From positions 124,001-188,000 of the forward strand of contig NZ_CP080525.1 of assembly GCF_024746815.1 (NCBI RefSeq): a stretch of 64,000 nucleotides of DNA, given 5' to 3'. Numbering within the stretch: the first letter of the stretch is position 1; each line of letters opens with the position of its first letter. Under the pieces are notes generated by a model, which was not told the DNA's origin, searched no databases, and saw only the letters and a list, made by a program, of their open reading frames with translations. The translations under genes were made by a program, and so were the position numbers. Source of the DNA: Mesorhizobium sp. AR07 (GTDB lineage Bacteria; Pseudomonadota; Alphaproteobacteria; Rhizobiales; Rhizobiaceae). Positions 35,488 through 45,588 of this stretch are shown one piece after another.

Positions 35488-35541
35488 GCTGCATCGGCAC
35501 TGCTGCCAGCAAGAGAACTCTTGCAATCGCCTCATTCCTTC

Positions 35542-35702
35542 GCGCCCCCCTCTGTCCTGCCGGACATCTCCCCCACGAGGGGGGAGATCGGACGTCGCCG
35601 TCGGTTTCGCCAATCTCCAGCGGAGAAGGACGAAGCGCAGCGACCGAAGCTGCCAATCTCCCCCCAAGTGGGGGAGATGTCCGGCAGGACAGAGGGGGGC
35701 GC
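35542..35702. repeat. 161-bp palindromic intergenic repeat element
   Basis: The left end GCGCCCCCCTCTGTCCTGCC and the right end are inverted copies extending over about 45 bp (including CGGACATCTCCCCCAC), separated by about 70 bp. The arms match the smaller pieces at 13755 and about 51780. This has the look of rhizobial intergenic mosaic elements, which are non-coding and dispersed. It lies between convergent genes and has no frame of its own. Confidence 0.75.
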
Positions 35703-35725
35703 TGTCCCTCCAGTCTATCTAATTT

Positions 35726-36964
35726 TCAAACCTGTTTGTCCTGATCCGGCGCCTGCCAGCCATAAAGCCAGTCGAGATCGGCGGCGAGTTTGTCCGGCGA
35801 GCGCATTTTCAGGAACAGATTGCGGGCGATAGCCACGGGACCTGAGGCATGCCAGGCGAGGCGGTTGAGGGCGCCGCGACGAGCGACCCTGGCGACGCGT
35901 GGCCGTCGCCAGTTCTCCCAGATTTGAAGACCTTGTGCGGGATCTGCGGGGAAGTCGGCAATCGCACTCGCAAGCGTCGCGGCATCCTCGATCGCCATGG
36001 CGGCACCTTGCGCCGCGAACGGCGTCATCGCATGCGCCGCATCGCCGATCAGCGCCATGCTCGGCGCCGTCCAGGGCTGTTTCCTGTCGACCGTATGGAT
36101 CGGCCATGCCGTCCACGGACCGGCTTCCTCGACCAATCGGGAAAGCGCTGCCGCAGTACCGCGCAGGGCGCTGGTCAGAATCCTTGCGTCTGCGTTGCCG
36201 GACCAGGCCTCGGCAATACGTTCACCCTTGGTGAAGGCGGCGAGATTGAAGGCGGCACCCTTGCTGACGGGATAAGCGACCATGTGGAAGCCGGGATGCA
36301 GGAAGGTGGTGACGCAATTGGTTGCACCGATCGCGGCAAAGGCCTGTCCGGCGGCGCTGTCGGCGGGAACTGTGGCACGCCAGGCCAGCTCGCCCGAAAA
36401 GTGACTTGTTGATGGCGCCCCTTTGGGCGTGTCGACAAGCCCGCGCACCGATGACCAGACGCCATCGGCGCCGACCAGCAGGAAGCCCGCAGCCTCGACT
36501 GTCTCGCCGGCCATCTCGGCAGCCACGGTGACGCCATGGCTGCTTTTGGCAACGCTGCTGACGCGCGCCCCGGTGGTCAGAACAATATTCGACATCTCGG
36601 CAACGCGCGCAGTCAGCGCGCTCTGCAGATCGGCCCTGTGAGCGACGAGATAGGGTGCCTGCCAGCGGGTCTCGGCGGTTTGTCCTAGCGGCACGCGTGC
36701 CAACTCGCGCAGCGTCGCGGCGTCCTTCAGCACCACCGCTTCCGGCCGCACCGCTGCTGGCAGCAGCCGGTCGAGCGCGCCAAGCTGGCGAAGAATGCGT
36801 GTCGCGTTGGAAGAAAGCTGGATGCCGGCGCCTGCCGCTTCCAGGCGCTGCGCCTGTTCGAACACCCGCACGGCATAGCCGCGGTCGGCGAAGGCAAGTG
36901 CCGCGGTCAACCCGGCGACGCCGGCCCCGGCGATGACGACTTGCCGGGAACGCGTGTCGTCCAT
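35726..36964 (-). CDS. FAD-dependent aromatic-type monooxygenase
   Basis: A 412-aa flavoprotein hydroxylase of the PHBH/salicylate-hydroxylase family. The FAD-binding GAGVAGLTAA is at 13-22, the DG motif GADGVWSSVR near 165, and the second FAD motif GDAAHAMTPFAAQGAAMAIEDA near 295-318. No membrane segment. Substrate unknown: there is no aromatic degradation cluster, so it could also act on quinone or salicylate-like compounds. It lies 19 bp after the zinc-finger gene at 36984-37229 and is likely co-transcribed with it. Confidence 0.9.
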   Translation of the reverse strand: MDDTRSRQVVIAGAGVAGLTAALAFADRGYAVRVFEQAQRLEAAGAGIQLSSNATRILRQLGALDRLLPAAVRPEAVVLKDAATLRELARVPLGQTAETRWQAPYLVAHRADLQSALTARVAEMSNIVLTTGARVSSVAKSSHGVTVAAEMAGETVEAAGFLLVGADGVWSSVRGLVDTPKGAPSTSHFSGELAWRATVPADSAAGQAFAAIGATNCVTTFLHPGFHMVAYPVSKGAAFNLAAFTKGERIAEAWSGNADARILTSALRGTAAALSRLVEEAGPWTAWPIHTVDRKQPWTAPSMALIGDAAHAMTPFAAQGAAMAIEDAATLASAIADFPADPAQGLQIWENWRRPRVARVARRGALNRLAWHASGPVAIARNLFLKMRSPDKLAADLDWLYGWQAPDQDKQV

Positions 36965-36983
36965 CGGGCTTGTCGCGAAAGAA

Positions 36984-37229
36984 TCAGGCAGCCTGGTCGA
37001 CGTAGATACAGCCGGCCGGCAGCGTTTCCGTCGCCTTCAGCTTTGGCGAATAGCGGTAGAGCGTCGAGCAGTAGGGGCAGACTTTCTCATTGTCGCCGCC
37101 CATGTCGAGAAACACGTGCGGGTGGTCGAAAGGCGGGTTGGCGCCCGTGCACATGAATTCCTTGACGCCGATGTCGATTGCCGGGTGGCCCGCATCGTTC
37201 TGAAAATGGGGAATGGAACCGCCTGCCAT
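36984..37229 (-). CDS. CHCC zinc-finger protein (NDUFS6-like)
   Basis: An 81-aa zinc-finger CHCC protein related to the NDUFS6 subunit of respiratory complex I. The zinc ligands are visible: Cys27 (EFMCTG), His near 37 (DHPHVFLDMG) and the CPYCSTLY pair. In mitochondria and alphaproteobacteria such proteins take part in complex I assembly and its last iron-sulfur cluster environment. It is first of a two-gene minus-strand unit with the FAD monooxygenase and divergent from ppk. Assignment as a complex I factor is by family. Confidence 0.88.
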   Translation of the reverse strand: MAGGSIPHFQNDAGHPAIDIGVKEFMCTGANPPFDHPHVFLDMGGDNEKVCPYCSTLYRYSPKLKATETLPAGCIYVDQAA

Positions 37230-37373
37230 CGTCGTCTCCTTAACGCAGTCTCTTCTGCATCTGGATCATATCAAGTCTGTTTGCAAGTTCGATGAAATCA
37301 AACTGTCGCAAAAGCCTGTCAGAGGATAAGTTAAGCCGGTTAACCGGCTGAGCGGGTGGGAAGAGTAGGAATC

Positions 37374-39575
37374 ATGAACGAACTGAAGCCGGTGCAGAGC
37401 GAATTCGTGAATGTCGAGGTGGCCCGCCCCGAGGGTGGCAACCCGGATCGTTTCGTCAACCGGGAGTTTTCCTGGCTGCAATTCAACCGGCGCGTTCTCG
37501 AGGAATCGTTGAATCTCAATCATCCGCTGCTGGAGCGTGTCCGCTTCCTGTCGATCTCGGCGGCCAATCTCGACGAATTCTTCATGGTTCGCGTCGCCGG
37601 TCTTGCCGGCCAGGTGCGCGAGGGCATCACGCTGAAGAGCCCTGACGGCCGCACCCCCGAACAGCAACTCGAGCAGCTGCTGCGGGAGGTCGAGCGGCTG
37701 CAGGAAGACCAGCAGAAGAGCCTTTCGGCGCTCACTGTGCTGCTCAACAAGGAAGGCATCGAGAGCATCACCCGCGATGCGCTGACCAAGGACGAAAAGG
37801 TCTGGCTGGAAGACCATTTCCAGGAGCAGGTGTTTCCGGTGCTGACGCCGCTGTCGATCGACCCGGCACATCCGTTCCCGTTCATTCCCAATCTCGGTTT
37901 CTCGATGGCGCTGCAATTGCGCCATCGCAAGAACGGCGAAGAGATGAGCGCGCTGTTGCGCCTGCCGGTGGCGCTGAGGCGTTTCATCCGTCTGCCGGAC
38001 CGCAAGCAGCATGTCCGCTTCATCCCGCTGGAGGAGGCGGTCGGCCTCTACATAGGCAAGCTGTTCCCCGGCTATGAGGTCAAGGGCTCCGGCACATTCC
38101 GCATCATCCGTGACAGCGATATCGAGGTCGAGGAGGAATCCGAGGATCTGGTGCGCCTGTTCGAGACGGCGCTGAAGCGCCGCCGCCGCGGATCGGTGAT
38201 CCGCATCGAGTTCGACAGGCTGATGCCGGCGGAACTGCGCGACTTCGTTGCCGGCGAGCTTGGCGTGTCGTCGAGCCGCATCAGCGTCCTGACCGGGCCG
38301 CTGGCGCTCAGCCAGATTTCCGAGATCGTCGCCGTCCCCCGCGACGACCTCAAGTTCACGCCCTACAATCCGCGCTTTCCCGAGCGCATCCGCGAGCATG
38401 GCGGCGACTGTTTCGCCGCCATCCGCGAGAAGGACATCGTGGTCCATCACCCCTACGAATCCTTCGATGTGGTGGTGCAGTTCCTGCGCCAGGCGATGGC
38501 CGATCCGGAAGTGGTGGCGATCAAGCAGACGCTTTACCGCACCTCCAACGACAGCCCGATCGTGCGCGCGCTGGTCGATGCGGCCGAGGCCGGCAAGTCG
38601 GTCACCGCGCTGGTCGAGCTCAAGGCGCGTTTCGACGAAGAAGCCAACATCCGCTGGGCGCGCGACCTCGAGCGTGCCGGCGTGCAGGTCGTGTTCGGCT
38701 TCCTTGAACTGAAAACCCATGCGAAAATGTCACTGGTGGTGCGACGCGAGGACGGCAGGCTGCGCAACTATGTGCATCTCGGCACCGGCAACTACCATCC
38801 GGTGACCGCGCGCATCTACACCGATCTGTCCTTCTTCACCACCGACCCGACGATTGCCCGCGATGTCGCCCAGCTGTTCAATTTCATCACCGGCTATGCC
38901 GAACCGACGGATGAAATGCGGCTGGCGATCTCGCCGTTCACGCTGAGAAGCCGCATCCTGAAGCATATTGCCGATGAAATTGCTCATGCGGTGGAGGGGA
39001 GGCCGGCGCGCATCTGGATGAAGATGAACGCGCTTGTCGACCCGATCATCATCGACGCGCTCTATGACGCCGGCCGCGCCGGCGTCGAGATCGACCTCGT
39101 CGTGCGCGGCATCTGCTGCCTGCGGCCACAGGTGCCGGGCCTGTCGGAAAACATCCGCGTGAAATCGATCGTCGGCCGTTTTCTGGAACACAGCCGCATC
39201 TATTGCTTCGGCAACGGCCATGGGCTGCCCTCGGATGAGGCCATTGTCTACATCTCTTCGGCCGACCTCATGCCGCGCAATCTCGACCGCCGCGTCGAGA
39301 CCATGGTGCCGATCACCAATCCAACTGTGCATGAACAGATCCTGGGCCAGATCATGCTGGGCAACATCATGGACAATCAGCAAAGTTTCGACGTATTGGC
39401 TGATGGAACCTCCCGGCGCGTCGTGCTGGAGGAGGGCGAGGAACCGTTCAACGCGCAGGAATACTTCATGACCAATCCGAGCCTGTCGGGACGGGGTGAC
39501 GCGCTGAAGTCGCATGCGCCCAAACGCATTGCGCAGTTCAAGCGTCGCAAGAAGAACGCCGCAGCGTCCAGCTGA
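37374..39575 (+). CDS. ppk: polyphosphate kinase
   Basis: A 733-aa enzyme making long-chain polyphosphate from ATP. The two active-site histidines are His449 ([14 protein letters not shown]) and His468 ([23 protein letters not shown]), spaced 19 residues as in E. coli His435/His454. The N-terminal domain starts [19 protein letters not shown]. Its stop overlaps the ppx start (TGATG), giving coupled synthesis and degradation. The ATG at 37374 is chosen to give [11 protein letters not shown]. Promoter sites were not identified; low-phosphate control is known in relatives. Confidence 0.97.
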   Translation: MNELKPVQSEFVNVEVARPEGGNPDRFVNREFSWLQFNRRVLEESLNLNHPLLERVRFLSISAANLDEFFMVRVAGLAGQVREGITLKSPDGRTPEQQLEQLLREVERLQEDQQKSLSALTVLLNKEGIESITRDALTKDEKVWLEDHFQEQVFPVLTPLSIDPAHPFPFIPNLGFSMALQLRHRKNGEEMSALLRLPVALRRFIRLPDRKQHVRFIPLEEAVGLYIGKLFPGYEVKGSGTFRIIRDSDIEVEEESEDLVRLFETALKRRRRGSVIRIEFDRLMPAELRDFVAGELGVSSSRISVLTGPLALSQISEIVAVPRDDLKFTPYNPRFPERIREHGGDCFAAIREKDIVVHHPYESFDVVVQFLRQAMADPEVVAIKQTLYRTSNDSPIVRALVDAAEAGKSVTALVELKARFDEEANIRWARDLERAGVQVVFGFLELKTHAKMSLVVRREDGRLRNYVHLGTGNYHPVTARIYTDLSFFTTDPTIARDVAQLFNFITGYAEPTDEMRLAISPFTLRSRILKHIADEIAHAVEGRPARIWMKMNALVDPIIIDALYDAGRAGVEIDLVVRGICCLRPQVPGLSENIRVKSIVGRFLEHSRIYCFGNGHGLPSDEAIVYISSADLMPRNLDRRVETMVPITNPTVHEQILGQIMLGNIMDNQQSFDVLADGTSRRVVLEEGEEPFNAQEYFMTNPSLSGRGDALKSHAPKRIAQFKRRKKNAAASS

Positions 39576-41110
39576 TGCTGTCTGATTCCCAGGGCCGGTT
39601 GCAGGACCGCCGACCGCTGTCCATCATCGACATCGGGTCGAATTCGATCCGCCTCGTCGTCTATGAGGGGCTGGCGCGCTCGCCGACCATGCTGTTCAAC
39701 GAAAAGATGCTGGCCGGTCTCGGTCGCGGCATCGTTTCGACCGGCAAACTCGACCCCGAGGCGGTGACACGCTCCATGGAGGAGTTCCGCCGCTTTCGCG
39801 CGCTCTCCGACCAGGCCGGCGCCGAGCATATGTATGTGCTGGCCACCGCCGCCGCCCGCGAGGCGGTCAATGGTCCCGATTTCATCCGTCGCGCCGAGGA
39901 CGTGCTCAAGACCGAGATCCGTGTGATCAGCGGGCGTCAGGAAGCCCATTATTCGGCGCTCGGCGTCATTTCCGGCTTCCATCCGGCCAATGGCATCGCC
40001 GGTGATCTGGGCGGCGGCAGCCTCGAACTGGTCGACGTCAATGGCGAGGCGATCGGCGACGGCATAACGCTGCCGCTGGGCGGCCTGCGCCTGCAGGACA
40101 TGGCGAAGAACTCGCTGACCCAGGCGGCCAAGATCACGCGCGATGAACTGGCCAGGGCCAAGTTGTTGAAAGGCGGGCAGGACAGGCCCTTCTACGCCGT
40201 CGGCGGCACCTGGCGAAATCTTGCCCGGCTGCACATGGAGATGACGAACTATCCGCTTGGCGTGATGCACCATTACGAAATCGGTATCGAAAGCGCCGCC
40301 AACTTCCTCCGGCAAGTGGCGAAGGGCGAGATCGAGAAGGTCAAGGGCATCGAAGGCGTCTCGAAGAACCGCCGCTCGCTGCTGCCCTATGGCGCCATCG
40401 TGCTGCAGGAGATCATGGCGGCGATGCAGCCGTCGAAGATCATCGTCTCGGCGCTCGGCGTGCGCGAAGGCTTTCTCTATTCGCTGCTCGACGAGGCCGA
40501 GCAGAAGGCCGATCCGCTGATTTCGGCTTCGGAGGAGCTCGCGCGGCTGCGCTCCCGCTCCGTCACCCATGCGCATGAGCTGGTCGACTGGACCGCCAGG
40601 ACCTTTGCCGCCTTCGGCATCGACGAGACCGAGGACGAGGCGCGCTACCGCCACGCCGCCGCATTGCTGGCCGATATCGGCTGGCGCGCGCATCCCGAAT
40701 ATCGCGGCAAGCAATCGCTCAACATCATCGCGCACGCGTCCTTCTTCGGCGTCGACCATCCCGGCCGCGCCTTCCTGGCGCTGGCCAACGCCTACCGTCA
40801 TGACGGTATCTTCAACGAATCCATCGCACCCGAAATCAAGGCGCTGGCGACGCCGCGTTATCTGGAGCGAGCGCGGGTGCTGGCGGCGATGATGCGTGTC
40901 GTCTATCTGCTGACGGCCTCGATGCCCGGCATCATGCCCAGGCTGAAATGGGAACAGCGCGCCAACGGCGTGCTGGCGCTGGTCTTGCCCGCGTCGCTGG
41001 CCGATCTCTACGGCGAACGGCCGGCCGGGCGCCTGGCGCAACTGGCAAGGATAACCAACCGCCGGCTGGTGCTGGCCGTCGAAGGCGGCCCAAGCGTTTC
41101 GGTGAAATAG
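39575..41110 (+). CDS. ppx: exopolyphosphatase
   Basis: A 511-aa Ppx/GppA phosphatase, degrading polyphosphate from its ends. Nucleotide-phosphate loops are SIIDIGSNSIRLVVYEG near the N-terminus and AGDLGGGSLELVDV near 145, with the actin-like ASKHA fold. The C-terminal half is an HD-like region (THAHELVDWTARTF). The start overlaps the ppk stop by one base. The gene's last 17 bp are the first unit of a triple tandem repeat (41094-41147) that repeats the codons for VSVK and the TAG stop. Confidence 0.95.
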   Translation: MLSDSQGRLQDRRPLSIIDIGSNSIRLVVYEGLARSPTMLFNEKMLAGLGRGIVSTGKLDPEAVTRSMEEFRRFRALSDQAGAEHMYVLATAAAREAVNGPDFIRRAEDVLKTEIRVISGRQEAHYSALGVISGFHPANGIAGDLGGGSLELVDVNGEAIGDGITLPLGGLRLQDMAKNSLTQAAKITRDELARAKLLKGGQDRPFYAVGGTWRNLARLHMEMTNYPLGVMHHYEIGIESAANFLRQVAKGEIEKVKGIEGVSKNRRSLLPYGAIVLQEIMAAMQPSKIIVSALGVREGFLYSLLDEAEQKADPLISASEELARLRSRSVTHAHELVDWTARTFAAFGIDETEDEARYRHAAALLADIGWRAHPEYRGKQSLNIIAHASFFGVDHPGRAFLALANAYRHDGIFNESIAPEIKALATPRYLERARVLAAMMRVVYLLTASMPGIMPRLKWEQRANGVLALVLPASLADLYGERPAGRLAQLARITNRRLVLAVEGGPSVSVK

Positions 41111-41147
41111 GGCGTTTCGGTGAAATAGAGCGTTTCGGTGAAGTAGG
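41094..41147. repeat. three tandem 18-bp repeats covering the ppx stop codon
   Basis: Units 41094-41111, 41112-41129 and 41130-41147 follow the pattern GCGTTTCGGTGAAATAGR; the third has AAGTAG instead of AAATAG. Each unit contains an in-frame TAG, the first being the ppx stop. The array ends 3 bp before the stop of the convergent DoxX gene. Confidence 0.9.
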
Positions 41148-41149
41148 CC

Positions 41150-41554
41150 TTACGCCGAACCGCGCCCGTCGATGGACCAGGCGCCAGCCCCGGCCATCGC
41201 CAGTGCCAGGAAACCGCCTGATATGGCGATGTCCTTCATCAGCATCTGCTGGTGCAAGAAGGTGAGCATCGCGTCGCCGCCGCCCTGGCCGTAATGGCCG
41301 GTGAAACCGGCGACAATGCAGAAGGCGGCGAGCAGCAGTGCGGAGATCCGGGTCTGGAAACCGACCAGGATCAGCAGCCCGGCGATCAGTTCGAAAAAGC
41401 CTGTGCCCCAGGCGGCGAGTGTCGGCAGCGGCAGGCCGAGCCCGGCGAAATAGCCTGACGTGCCGGCAATGTCGGAAAGCGCTTGGAGACCGGAGGGCAC
41501 GAACAGGACGGCAAGCAGCAGCCGGGAAAGCAGAAGCAGTGCGTTGCGGGGCAT
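41150..41554 (-). CDS. DoxX family membrane protein, copy A
   Basis: A 134-aa inner-membrane protein of the DoxX family with four helices (LLLLSRLLLAVLFVPSGLQAL; GTGFFELIAGLLILVGFQTRISALLLAAFCIVAGF; ISGGFLALAMAGAGAWSID). The signature GFQTRI is present. It is homologous to the next upstream gene at 41747 in the same orientation, so the pair is a tandem duplication. DoxX proteins associate with respiratory or thiol-oxidation functions, but this one is unassigned. The start at MPRNALLLL avoids a long leader of intergenic origin. Confidence 0.88.
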   Translation of the reverse strand: MPRNALLLLSRLLLAVLFVPSGLQALSDIAGTSGYFAGLGLPLPTLAAWGTGFFELIAGLLILVGFQTRISALLLAAFCIVAGFTGHYGQGGGDAMLTFLHQQMLMKDIAISGGFLALAMAGAGAWSIDGRGSA

Positions 41555-41688
41555 GCTTGTCACCTCCGGTGTCGATCGTCGGGCACAGCCGATCAGCCGG
41601 CCGCTCCCCCATGTCTCGATCCTACCAGCGATGCGGGCGCAAATCCCGGCCGGCGGATCGAGATGGATGGATCTGTGCACTGACAACG

Positions 41689-41722
41689 AAAAAGCGGCGC
41701 GGAAAATTCCGCGCCGCTTTTG
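41689..41722 (-). terminator. rho-independent terminator after DoxX copy B
   Basis: On the minus strand, AAAAGCGGCGCGGAA with its complement forms a stem of about 14 bp with a tiny loop and ends in a T-run. It lies 25 bp after the stop of the 41747-42169 gene, so copy A is probably transcribed separately. Confidence 0.8.
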
Positions 41723-41746
41723 TTTGCATGGCTTGGGAGGGAAGGT

Positions 41747-42169
41747 TCAGCCGCGCTTGGCGTCGACCGAGTAGGCGCCGGCGCCGAGCACCGCCAGCAG
41801 CAGGAAGCCGCCGGTGAGGCCGAGGTTCTTCTGCAGCATCAGCATCTGGATCTGGTCGGAGAAGTTGAGGTGCGCAATCGCGGTGGCGGCGAGCGTGAAG
41901 ATAGCGAGCACGATCGCTACGATACGGGTCTGGAAACCGACCAGGATGGCGAGGCCGCCGAAGAATTCGAGCAGGCCCGAACCGACCGCAGCGACCGTCG
42001 GCAGCGGCAGGCCGATGCTGCCGAACCACTGCGCGGTGCCGGAAATCGCGGTCAGCTTGGCAAGGCCCGACAGGATAAACAGGATCGACAACAGGATGCG
42101 GCCGACGAGGATCGTGCCCGAGGCGTTGGACGTGGCGCCGGTGCCGGCGAATGAAGTGTTGGTGGACAT
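41747..42169 (-). CDS. DoxX family membrane protein, copy B
   Basis: A 140-aa paralogue of the adjacent DoxX protein: RILLSILFILSGLAKLTA, LLEFFGGLAILVGFQTRIVAIVLAIFTLAATAIAH and TGGFLLLAVLGAGAYSVDAKRG. It has four predicted helices and a serine/threonine-rich N-terminus of about 18 residues. It ends in a terminator before copy A. The 177 bp between its start and the fumC stop hold its promoter. Function unknown. Confidence 0.9.
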   Translation of the reverse strand: MSTNTSFAGTGATSNASGTILVGRILLSILFILSGLAKLTAISGTAQWFGSIGLPLPTVAAVGSGLLEFFGGLAILVGFQTRIVAIVLAIFTLAATAIAHLNFSDQIQMLMLQKNLGLTGGFLLLAVLGAGAYSVDAKRG

Positions 42170-42346
42170 GGCTGGTCTCCGAATAGGTTGAGTGACCAGT
42201 CAGATAGACGAAGCCGGCTGTTCACCAAAGCCATCGATCCGGCAACACATTGTTCACAGACGGTACATTCCCGTGAACGGGCGAAAGGCGCGAAATTCAT
42301 GTCGGGGGATGCGGTTGCGGAGGAAATTCTCCCGCCGAACACGATC

Positions 42347-43744
42347 TTACCCCGGATGCGTCATGTCCTCCGGCCGCACCAGGCGCTCGTAGTCGGCCTC
42401 GCTGACCAGCCCGGTCGCCAGCGCTTCCTCGCGCAGCGTGGTGCCGTTCTTGTGCGCGGTCTTGGCGATCTTGGCGGCATTGTCGTAGCCGATGGTCGGC
42501 GCCAGCGCCGTCACCAGCATAAGCGAGCGGTCGAGCGCGGCTTTGATGTTGTCCTCCCGCGCCTCGATGCCGACGACACAATTGTCGGTGAAGGAGACTG
42601 AGGCATCGGAGAGCAGCTGCACCGACTGCAGGAAATTGTAGGCCATCAGCGGATTGTAGACGTTGAGCTCGAAATGGCCCTGGCTGCCGGCGAAGGTGAG
42701 GGCGGCATTGTTGCCGAACACCTGCACGCAGACCTGCGTCATCGCCTCGCATTGGGTCGGGTTGACCTTGCCAGGCATGATCGACGAGCCCGGTTCGTTT
42801 TCCGGCAGCGACAGTTCGCCGAGGCCCGAACGCGGGCCGGAACCGAGGAAGCGGATGTCGTTGGCGATCTTGAACAGGGCGGCGGCGCAGGCGTTGATGG
42901 CGCCATGCGAAAACACCATGGAATCGTGGGCAGCGAGTGCCTCGAACTTGTTCGGCGCGGTGACGAAGGCGATGCCGGTGATGGCAGCGATGCGGTCCGC
43001 TACCCTTTCGGCGAAGCCGACGGGTGCATTGAGGCCGGTACCGACGGCAGTGCCGCCCTGCGCCAGCTCCTGCAGGCCGGGCAGCGTCAACTCGATGCGC
43101 TTGATCGACGAGGCGACCTGCGCGGCATAGCCCGAGAATTCCTGGCCAAGCGTCAGCGGCGTCGCGTCCTGCGTGTGGGTACGCCCGATCTTGATGATGT
43201 GGGCGAAGGCCCGGCTCTTGGCGTCCAGCGCCTTATGCAGATGCTTCAGCGCCGGCAGCAGGTCGTGCACGATGCGCTCGGCGCAGGCGATGTGCATCGC
43301 CGTCGGATAGGTGTCGTTCGACGACTGGCTCATATTGACGTGATCGTTGGGATGCACCGGCTTCTTCGAGCCCATGACACCGCCCAGCATTTCGATCGCC
43401 CGGTTGGAGATCACCTCGTTGGCGTTCATGTTGGACTGCGTGCCCGAGCCGGTCTGCCAGACCACCAGCGGGAAATGGTCGTTGAGCTTGCCGTCGATGA
43501 CCTCTTGCGCCGCCTCGACGATGACCTTGCCGATGGCCGGGTCGAGCCGCTTCAGCTCCATGTTGGCTTCCGCCGCCGCCCGCTTGACGACGCCGAGCGC
43601 GCGCACGATCGACACCGGCTGCTTTTCCCAGCCGATCTTGAAATTGCCGAGCGAACGCTGCGCCTGCGCGCCCCAATAGCGGTCGGCGGCGACTTCGATG
43701 GGGCCGAACGTGTCGGTCTCGGTTCTGGTCTTTGGCGTGCTCAC
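42347..43744 (-). CDS. fumC: class II fumarate hydratase
   Basis: A 465-aa iron-independent fumarase of the TCA cycle (fumarate to L-malate). Key motifs are [35 protein letters not shown] (substrate binding), [20 protein letters not shown] and the superfamily signature [17 protein letters not shown] with the catalytic serine loop. The GTG start gives [31 protein letters not shown], aligning with E. coli FumC (467 aa); longer frames are non-homologous. It is a single gene between DoxX and SDR genes. Confidence 0.97.
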   Translation of the reverse strand: MSTPKTRTETDTFGPIEVAADRYWGAQAQRSLGNFKIGWEKQPVSIVRALGVVKRAAAEANMELKRLDPAIGKVIVEAAQEVIDGKLNDHFPLVVWQTGSGTQSNMNANEVISNRAIEMLGGVMGSKKPVHPNDHVNMSQSSNDTYPTAMHIACAERIVHDLLPALKHLHKALDAKSRAFAHIIKIGRTHTQDATPLTLGQEFSGYAAQVASSIKRIELTLPGLQELAQGGTAVGTGLNAPVGFAERVADRIAAITGIAFVTAPNKFEALAAHDSMVFSHGAINACAAALFKIANDIRFLGSGPRSGLGELSLPENEPGSSIMPGKVNPTQCEAMTQVCVQVFGNNAALTFAGSQGHFELNVYNPLMAYNFLQSVQLLSDASVSFTDNCVVGIEAREDNIKAALDRSLMLVTALAPTIGYDNAAKIAKTAHKNGTTLREEALATGLVSEADYERLVRPEDMTHPG

Positions 43745-43863
43745 AGGGTCTCTCCTTGTCGAAGTCGGCAACGGCGTATCGCGTTGCACAAAGGGCTTCA
43801 AGCGGAGAATGCGGGCGGGACGGATGCAAATCGGTTGAAACCATTGAGAGGAGAGTTGAACGC

Positions 43864-44622
43864 TCACCCAGCCGTATAGCCGCCGTCGATCGCAAAAATG
43901 CCGCCGCTGGTCCAGACCGCCTCGTCGCTGGCGAGATACACCGCGATGCCGGCCAGATCGTCGGGGCGGCCGATGCGGCCCAGCGGATAGCTGCGCTCTA
44001 CATAGGCGCTCAGCTCCGCCTTTGCCTCGACCGGAAGGTTGTCGACCGTCCTGCGCCGCATGGCGGTGTCGACAGTGCCAGGCGCGATGGCGTTGACGCG
44101 GATGCCGCGCGGACCGAGTTCGAAGGCCAGCGATTTGGTCAGCGAGTTCAACGCGCCCTTCGACAGGGAATAGAGACTCGACGGCCGCTTCGGGATCATC
44201 TTGTTGGCGAAATAGGAGGAGATGTTGATCACCGAAGCGCCGGCCGCGAGATGCGGCAGCAGGCCCTGGCTGAGGAAGAACACCGCCGTCACATTCAGCG
44301 CCAAGGATTGCTGAAACTGCGCCTCGCTGACGGTCTCGAACGGCACCAGGAAAGCCACCCCGGCATTGTTGACGAGGATGTCGAGCGGCCGGCCGGATTT
44401 CTCCACGTGCCCGACCACGGCGGCGATGCAGGCTGATGTAGCAAGGTCGGCCGACAGCGTCTCGACGCTGCCGCCGAGTTGCTTGGCTGCAGCATCGAGC
44501 TTTTTGGCGTCGCGGCCGACGATCAGGACGTCCGCACCTTCGCGCGAAAAGGCCTCGGCGATCGCAAGGCCGATGCCGTCCGACCCACCAGTAACCAGCG
44601 CGCGCTTGTTGTGAAGTCGCAT
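43864..44622 (-). CDS. short-chain dehydrogenase/reductase
   Basis: A 252-aa classical SDR. The NAD(P) motif TGGSDGIG is at about 10-17, NNAG near 83-86, the catalytic Ser (INISSY), Tyr-x3-Lys (YSLSKGAL) and the C-terminal [23 protein letters not shown]. The arginine after the third strand ([10 protein letters not shown]) hints at NADP preference. Substrate unknown. The start is at [13 protein letters not shown]. It lies upstream of fumC on the same strand at 119 bp. Confidence 0.92.
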   Translation of the reverse strand: MRLHNKRALVTGGSDGIGLAIAEAFSREGADVLIVGRDAKKLDAAAKQLGGSVETLSADLATSACIAAVVGHVEKSGRPLDILVNNAGVAFLVPFETVSEAQFQQSLALNVTAVFFLSQGLLPHLAAGASVINISSYFANKMIPKRPSSLYSLSKGALNSLTKSLAFELGPRGIRVNAIAPGTVDTAMRRRTVDNLPVEAKAELSAYVERSYPLGRIGRPDDLAGIAVYLASDEAVWTSGGIFAIDGGYTAG

Positions 44623-44733
44623 TCGACGCTCCGAAGGATCCTTTGCCCTCGAGAGCACCGCATATTAGCGGCCGCGGTCAAGCCATCGGCCTATCCCATG
44701 GTATGAACTTCGACCTCGGTCTGTTCGCCTTGT

Positions 44734-45516
44734 TCACCGCCCAAGCCGCGAACGCGATGTCGGCGAGAGACGCAAGGTCTCGGATGGCCTGGTGAGATCC
44801 GGCCGCGCCGCCTGCCAAAACATTTGCCATGCCGGCGAGCCGGCGAGTGCGGCCTCATGCCGGGCGTGCGCTTCCGCGCTGTCAAATCCCATGACGCTGA
44901 TAAAGACGTTTTCTCTGGCCCGCACAGGCAGGCGCGGAAAGCTGTTTTCGGCATGTTCCGTCACGAAAGCAGCGAGAAGGCGTGCGCCGGGTGCCGTCAT
45001 CAGCGGCGCCATTTCTGTCTCGAAGCGATTTGTGAAATCGGTCTCGGCGCCAGGCCGCAAATGATGAATCTGGATGACTACAATGCTCGTCAGGGGCTTG
45101 TTCCGGCTCGGCTTTTGGTCAGTGGTCAAGCCTGCGCGCGGTGAGTCCGAGAGGTCGAAGCCGGCGGCTGGTCTTGCTGGCTTCAGCAGCAAGACATCGT
45201 CGGAATCGATCATTGTCGCATTGGCCGCATTGCTGTGCGCCGACCAGACCGGCCCGCCATAAAAGGCGGTCAGCGCATCCTTGCGCGCGTCCATGCCGTC
45301 GAAGCCGCGCATCCAGACGAACATGTCAGCACGGTCGAGATCCCGGAACTGGCCGATGATGGTCATTCCTGCCTCCTCCTGGCCCTCGATCAACCTGTTG
45401 TCGAAGATGTCGATGAGTGCATCGCGCTTGCCGGGCTTCAGTGTGTACTGCCGCAACTCGACGACAGGCGAGGCGGACACCGCCGGCTCCGTCGCGACAT
45501 TCAGGGGCAGGTTCAT
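44734..45516 (-). CDS. NIPSNAP family protein
   Basis: A 260-aa cytosolic protein with two ferredoxin-like NIPSNAP/Dabb-type repeats. The first begins VVELRQYTLKPGKRDALIDIFDNRLIEGQEEAGMTIIGQFRDL with the family's MFVWMRGF. The second begins SIVVIQIHHLRPGAETDFTNRFETEMAPLM. Bacterial members have no agreed function. It is divergent from the TetR gene at 45750, with two palindromic sites between, so it is the probable target of that repressor. Confidence 0.88.
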   Translation of the reverse strand: MNLPLNVATEPAVSASPVVELRQYTLKPGKRDALIDIFDNRLIEGQEEAGMTIIGQFRDLDRADMFVWMRGFDGMDARKDALTAFYGGPVWSAHSNAANATMIDSDDVLLLKPARPAAGFDLSDSPRAGLTTDQKPSRNKPLTSIVVIQIHHLRPGAETDFTNRFETEMAPLMTAPGARLLAAFVTEHAENSFPRLPVRARENVFISVMGFDSAEAHARHEAALAGSPAWQMFWQAARPDLTRPSETLRLSPTSRSRLGR

Positions 45517-45529
45517 CCGCGTTCTCCAA

Positions 45530-45574
45530 AACAGGTTGATCGTCCTGTTTATAAACAGACCGGTTGTCCTGTTT
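45530..45574. promoter_or_regulatory. paired operator palindromes between NIPSNAP and tetR
   Basis: AACAGG-N8-CCTGTT (45530-45549) and AAACAG-N10-CTGTTT (45553-45574) lie next to each other just upstream of the NIPSNAP start. They share the ACAG/CTGT half-sites and probably bind the adjacent TetR protein. Confidence 0.58.
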
Positions 45575-45588
45575 TGTCAATATGCTAT

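Noticed and set aside
41094-41147. CRISPR array
   Set aside because: Tandem repeats have no spacers and are only 18 bp; no cas genes are present.
42674-43879. Long plus-strand frame opposite fumC
   Set aside because: fumC has all class II fumarase signatures; the antisense frame has none.
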